A stretch of 31,933 nt of DNA from a virus: positions 1-31,933 of the IMG/VR virus record IMGVR_UViG_3300042691_007379; one strand, given 5' to 3'. The translations under genes were made by a program, and so were the position numbers. Within the stretch, counting starts at the first letter, position 1. Each line of letters starts with the position of its first letter. Positions 30,438 to 31,933 of this stretch are shown here, piece after piece. The notes under the pieces are model-generated. The model made no database searches. It was not told the DNA's origin and worked only from the letters and a program-made list of their open reading frames with translations.

Positions 30438-30749
30438 ATGAAAACAAGAATCTCAATTGACGTAAACGACCAAATGTCAGTGGTTGAATTAAAAAATGCT
30501 AATGGACACACTTTTACATTTAATCCAAACACACGACAAGGCGAAGAACTGCACGAATTTATAGCTACTTGTAAAAATCACACAATTAGCGAAATTGATG
30601 AGTATTGGAAAAAGAAAATAATTAGCACCTTACAGGACCTTACAAAGATTGCTAAAAGGTACGAAAAAGAACGACAAGGATTATATGAATGGGAATTGCC
30701 ATTATTAAATGATGTCAGAGATATTATTAGCAATTTAGAAAAACCCTAA
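30438..30749 (+). CDS. Hypothetical protein, cassette 3 second gene
   Basis: 103 residues. Strands at the N-terminus (RISIDVNDQMSVVELKN), then a NGHTFTFNP turn, then helices rich in Lys/Glu (ELHEFIATCKNH, ISEIDEYWKKKIISTLQDL, KRYEKERQGLYEW). No motif or signal. Co-transcribed with the gene before it. Could be a cytoplasmic binding protein; its partner in cassette 3 is the best clue, and two linked genes in one cassette are often functional pairs, but nothing shows a toxin-antitoxin relation. Confidence 0.45.
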   Translation: MKTRISIDVNDQMSVVELKNANGHTFTFNPNTRQGEELHEFIATCKNHTISEIDEYWKKKIISTLQDLTKIAKRYEKERQGLYEWELPLLNDVRDIISNLEKP

Positions 30750-30793
30750 TTGCTTTGAAAAAGCAAAAGCGGGCTGGCTATTTTTTATTTTTT
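30750..30793 (+). terminator. Possible terminator after the cassette 3 operon
   Basis: TTGCTTT (30750-30756) and AAAGCAA (30760-30766) form a perfect 7-bp stem with a 3-base loop just after the stop. T runs (30780-30786 and 30788-30793) follow 13 bases later, farther than usual, so termination may be weak. Confidence 0.4.
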
Positions 30794-30835
30794 CAATCAC
30801 GAAACTGTCTTTGGAAAACGAATGCAGCAGCTTGC

Positions 30836-30929
30836 TTATAACGGTTGGGTATATACGAAGTACCCTAACAATAAAGTTTAAATTTAATTACAAACTTTAA
30901 TAGGGTATTTCGTATATACCTTGTTATAA
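30836..30929. repeat. Complete attC-like hairpin, E4
   Basis: Left core TTATAAC (30836-30842), spacer GGTTG, arm GGTATATACGAAGTACCCT (30848-30866), inner AAAGTTT (30873-30879) with AAACTTT (30892-30898), arm AGGGTATTTCGTATATACC (30902-30920), TT, and right core GTTATAA (30923-30929). The 19-bp stem has 18 exact pairs and one G-T wobble. It has the same core, spacer and CGAAG centre as the other elements but unrelated stem bases, as expected of attC sites, which keep structure more than sequence. The best-formed element of the set. Confidence 0.7.
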
Positions 30930-30941
30930 CCAGTGCGAAAT

Positions 30942-31139
30942 ATGGAAACGAAAATTAGTAAAACAGGAGAAGGTGAACTACTGATACATAAGTCTGATGG
31001 TAAAGGTGGTTACATCAACTTAATAATTGATGAAGATGGTGATATTGAAATAATGCACATTCCATTAGACAGAAGTAAAACGTGGAATAAATTTGGTGTA
31101 TCAGTAGATGAAGCAATTAAATTTTGGAACGAGAACTAA
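30942..31139 (+). CDS. Small acidic protein, cassette 4
   Basis: I use the ATG at 30942 (METKISKTGEG), 65 residues; an in-frame GTG at 30933 has less support. The protein is a likely small beta sheet: LLIHKSDGKGGYINLIIDE, then DGDIEIMHIP, then a helix (SVDEAIKFWNEN). No motif. It starts 12 bases after the right core of E4 and its stop is 6 bases before the core of E3, so the cassette is nearly all gene, as is typical for integron cassettes. Confidence 0.5.
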   Translation: METKISKTGEGELLIHKSDGKGGYINLIIDEDGDIEIMHIPLDRSKTWNKFGVSVDEAIKFWNEN

Positions 31140-31145
31140 GCATTG

Positions 31146-31242
31146 GTTATAACGAGTTGCGGCTTGCCGAAGTGCCGAATAGCAGAAACTTCGGATTTGA
31201 GCAGGAACTTTCTTGCGGCATTTTGGCAAACCGCTGTTATGC
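31146..31242. repeat. Complete attC-like hairpin, E3
   Basis: Core GTTATAAC (31146-31153), spacer GAGTT, arm GCGGCTTGCCGAAGTGCCG (31159-31177), a 38-base loop, arm CGGCATTTTGGCAAACCGC (31216-31234), T, right core GTTATGC (31236-31242). Sixteen of 19 stem positions match exactly, with two G-T wobbles and one C-A mismatch at the same places as E2. After the right core, GTGCCGACTTGTTTA (31247-31261) repeats the sequence found after E2 (30181-30195) at 14 of 15 positions, showing that cassette starts as well as sites are related. Confidence 0.65.
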
Positions 31243-31314
31243 GTATGTGCCGACTTGTTTAGCAGAATGTTCATTTGTAAACGGAATAGAAATTTTTAAT
31301 TAAACCATAACGAA

Positions 31315-31911
31315 ATGACAAAAGATTGGACAGGTAACAAAGTGAGTTACATTACAACAAATGGATTTGCAAATAATCGTGATTACGAAAGAGAAACAAA
31401 CGATTATTATGCAACCGAACCTAAAGCAGTAGAAATGCTTTTAGAACTTGAAGATTTTGCAAAGTTGCACGTTTGGGAGTGTGCTTGCGGAGAAGGTCAT
31501 TTATCAAAGGCAATGCAAAATAAAGGCATAACTGTTTATTCTTCTGATTTGATAAATAGGGGATTTGGCAATCAATATGATTTTTTAAGTGCTGATAATA
31601 AAGAATGGAAAGGGCATATCATTACAAACCCACCATACAAATACGCAAAAGAGTTTATTGAAAAGGCACTTGATATAATTCCAGAAGGTTGTTTAGTTGC
31701 TATGTTTTTACCTATTAGATACACAGAAGGGAAAGCACGTAAAAAATTATTTGAAGCACACCCACCAAAAACGGTTTATATTTCAAGCAGTAGGTTAAAG
31801 TGTGCTATAAACGGAACTTTTGACCAAATGAAAGGTAGTGCAACTTCATACGCTTGGTTTGTGTGGCAAAAAGGCTTCAATGGAACGACAGAACTCAAAT
31901 GGTTTAATTAA
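31315..31911 (+). CDS. Phage-type DNA N6-adenine methyltransferase (NPPY)
   Basis: 198 residues. Residues 25-40 include YERETNDYYATEPKAVEML, a family-typical lead with YATE. The SAM-binding motif I is WECACGEGHLSKAMQ (about 55-69), a following strand with an acidic end (VYSSDL), and the catalytic motif IV is TNPPYKYA (about 104-111). NPPY indicates an N6-adenine enzyme. Members of this family are common in tailed phages. It lies 72 bases after the right core of E3. Whether it is a phage gene or the last cassette cannot be decided, because no attC-like element is visible after it in the 22 remaining bases. Confidence 0.82.
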   Translation: MTKDWTGNKVSYITTNGFANNRDYERETNDYYATEPKAVEMLLELEDFAKLHVWECACGEGHLSKAMQNKGITVYSSDLINRGFGNQYDFLSADNKEWKGHIITNPPYKYAKEFIEKALDIIPEGCLVAMFLPIRYTEGKARKKLFEAHPPKTVYISSSRLKCAINGTFDQMKGSATSYAWFVWQKGFNGTTELKWFN

Positions 31912-31933
31912 AAATTTCAAACGAGAATGTCAA

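Noticed and set aside
30248-30749. A toxin-antitoxin pair in cassette 3
   Set aside because: Two small linked genes suggest it, but neither protein has a toxin or antitoxin motif that I recognise.
1-31933. CRISPR array, tRNA or rRNA genes
   Set aside because: No regularly spaced direct repeats and no cloverleaf-like folds or conserved rRNA segments were noticed on either strand.

Overview
The window is most of a contractile-tailed (myovirus) phage or prophage of a Bacteroidota host, with a Mu-like head and tail plan. The host call rests on AT-rich DNA, A-rich start-codon contexts without Shine-Dalgarno sequences, and repeated promoter-like pairs TTTG-N16..21-TAnnTTTG, which is the Bacteroidota type. 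No integrase, transposase, phage repressor, tRNA, rRNA or CRISPR is visible, so the lifestyle cannot be decided. I cannot tell whether the window is a whole genome or a slice of one.

Layout. (1) 1-5923, early and replication genes: two small unknowns, a 28-codon leader ORF inside a strongly folded RNA, an SF2/SNF2-like helicase, an SPPF-type DNA methyltransferase, a winged-helix replication-type protein and a T7 gp4/Twinkle-like primase-helicase. (2) 6043-11367, packaging and head entry: small and large terminase, a head-region protein, DUF935 portal (Mu gp29-like), Mu F-like head protein, Mu G-like morphogenesis protein and a probable tail-terminator-like protein. (3) 11372-14311: four tail-fibre or baseplate genes, including a probable baseplate J-like protein, sitting inside the head block. 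(4) 14308-14478 on the minus strand: a 56-residue ribbon-helix-helix-type regulator with an inverted-repeat operator across two divergent -7 boxes. (5) 14538-17161: ClpP-type protease/scaffold, a small acidic protein, a probable decoration protein and the major capsid protein, then a terminator. (6) 17233-25634, tail: sheath, tube, a tail chaperone pair made by -1 frameshifting, tape measure, hub, spike, gp25-like wedge, a LysM-like protein and a long fibre. (7) 25835-28229, lysis: its own promoter, several small membrane proteins, an M15 peptidase endolysin and a lipoprotein with a C-terminal membrane anchor (u-spanin topology), then a terminator. (8) 28314-29401: a promoter/terminator pair that could make a short RNA, then small early genes.

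The most unusual part is 29451-31311. Small unrelated ORFs are separated by imperfect hairpins of about 90-100 bp that begin with (T/C)TAAC and end with GTTAT. Their stems are near-perfect but carry repeated G-T wobbles. This is the layout of an integron cassette array (attC-type sites). No integron integrase is in the window, so if real it is a cassette cluster without an integrase, lying next to or inside phage genes. A phage-type NPPY DNA methyltransferase follows it.

How the genes work together: the replication block copies the DNA and the two methyltransferases, which have no partner nuclease here, probably mark it. The terminase-to-capsid block builds and fills heads, the sheath-to-fibre block builds the contractile tail, and the lysis block opens the cell. 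Function calls are from motifs and gene order read by eye; no database search was run.
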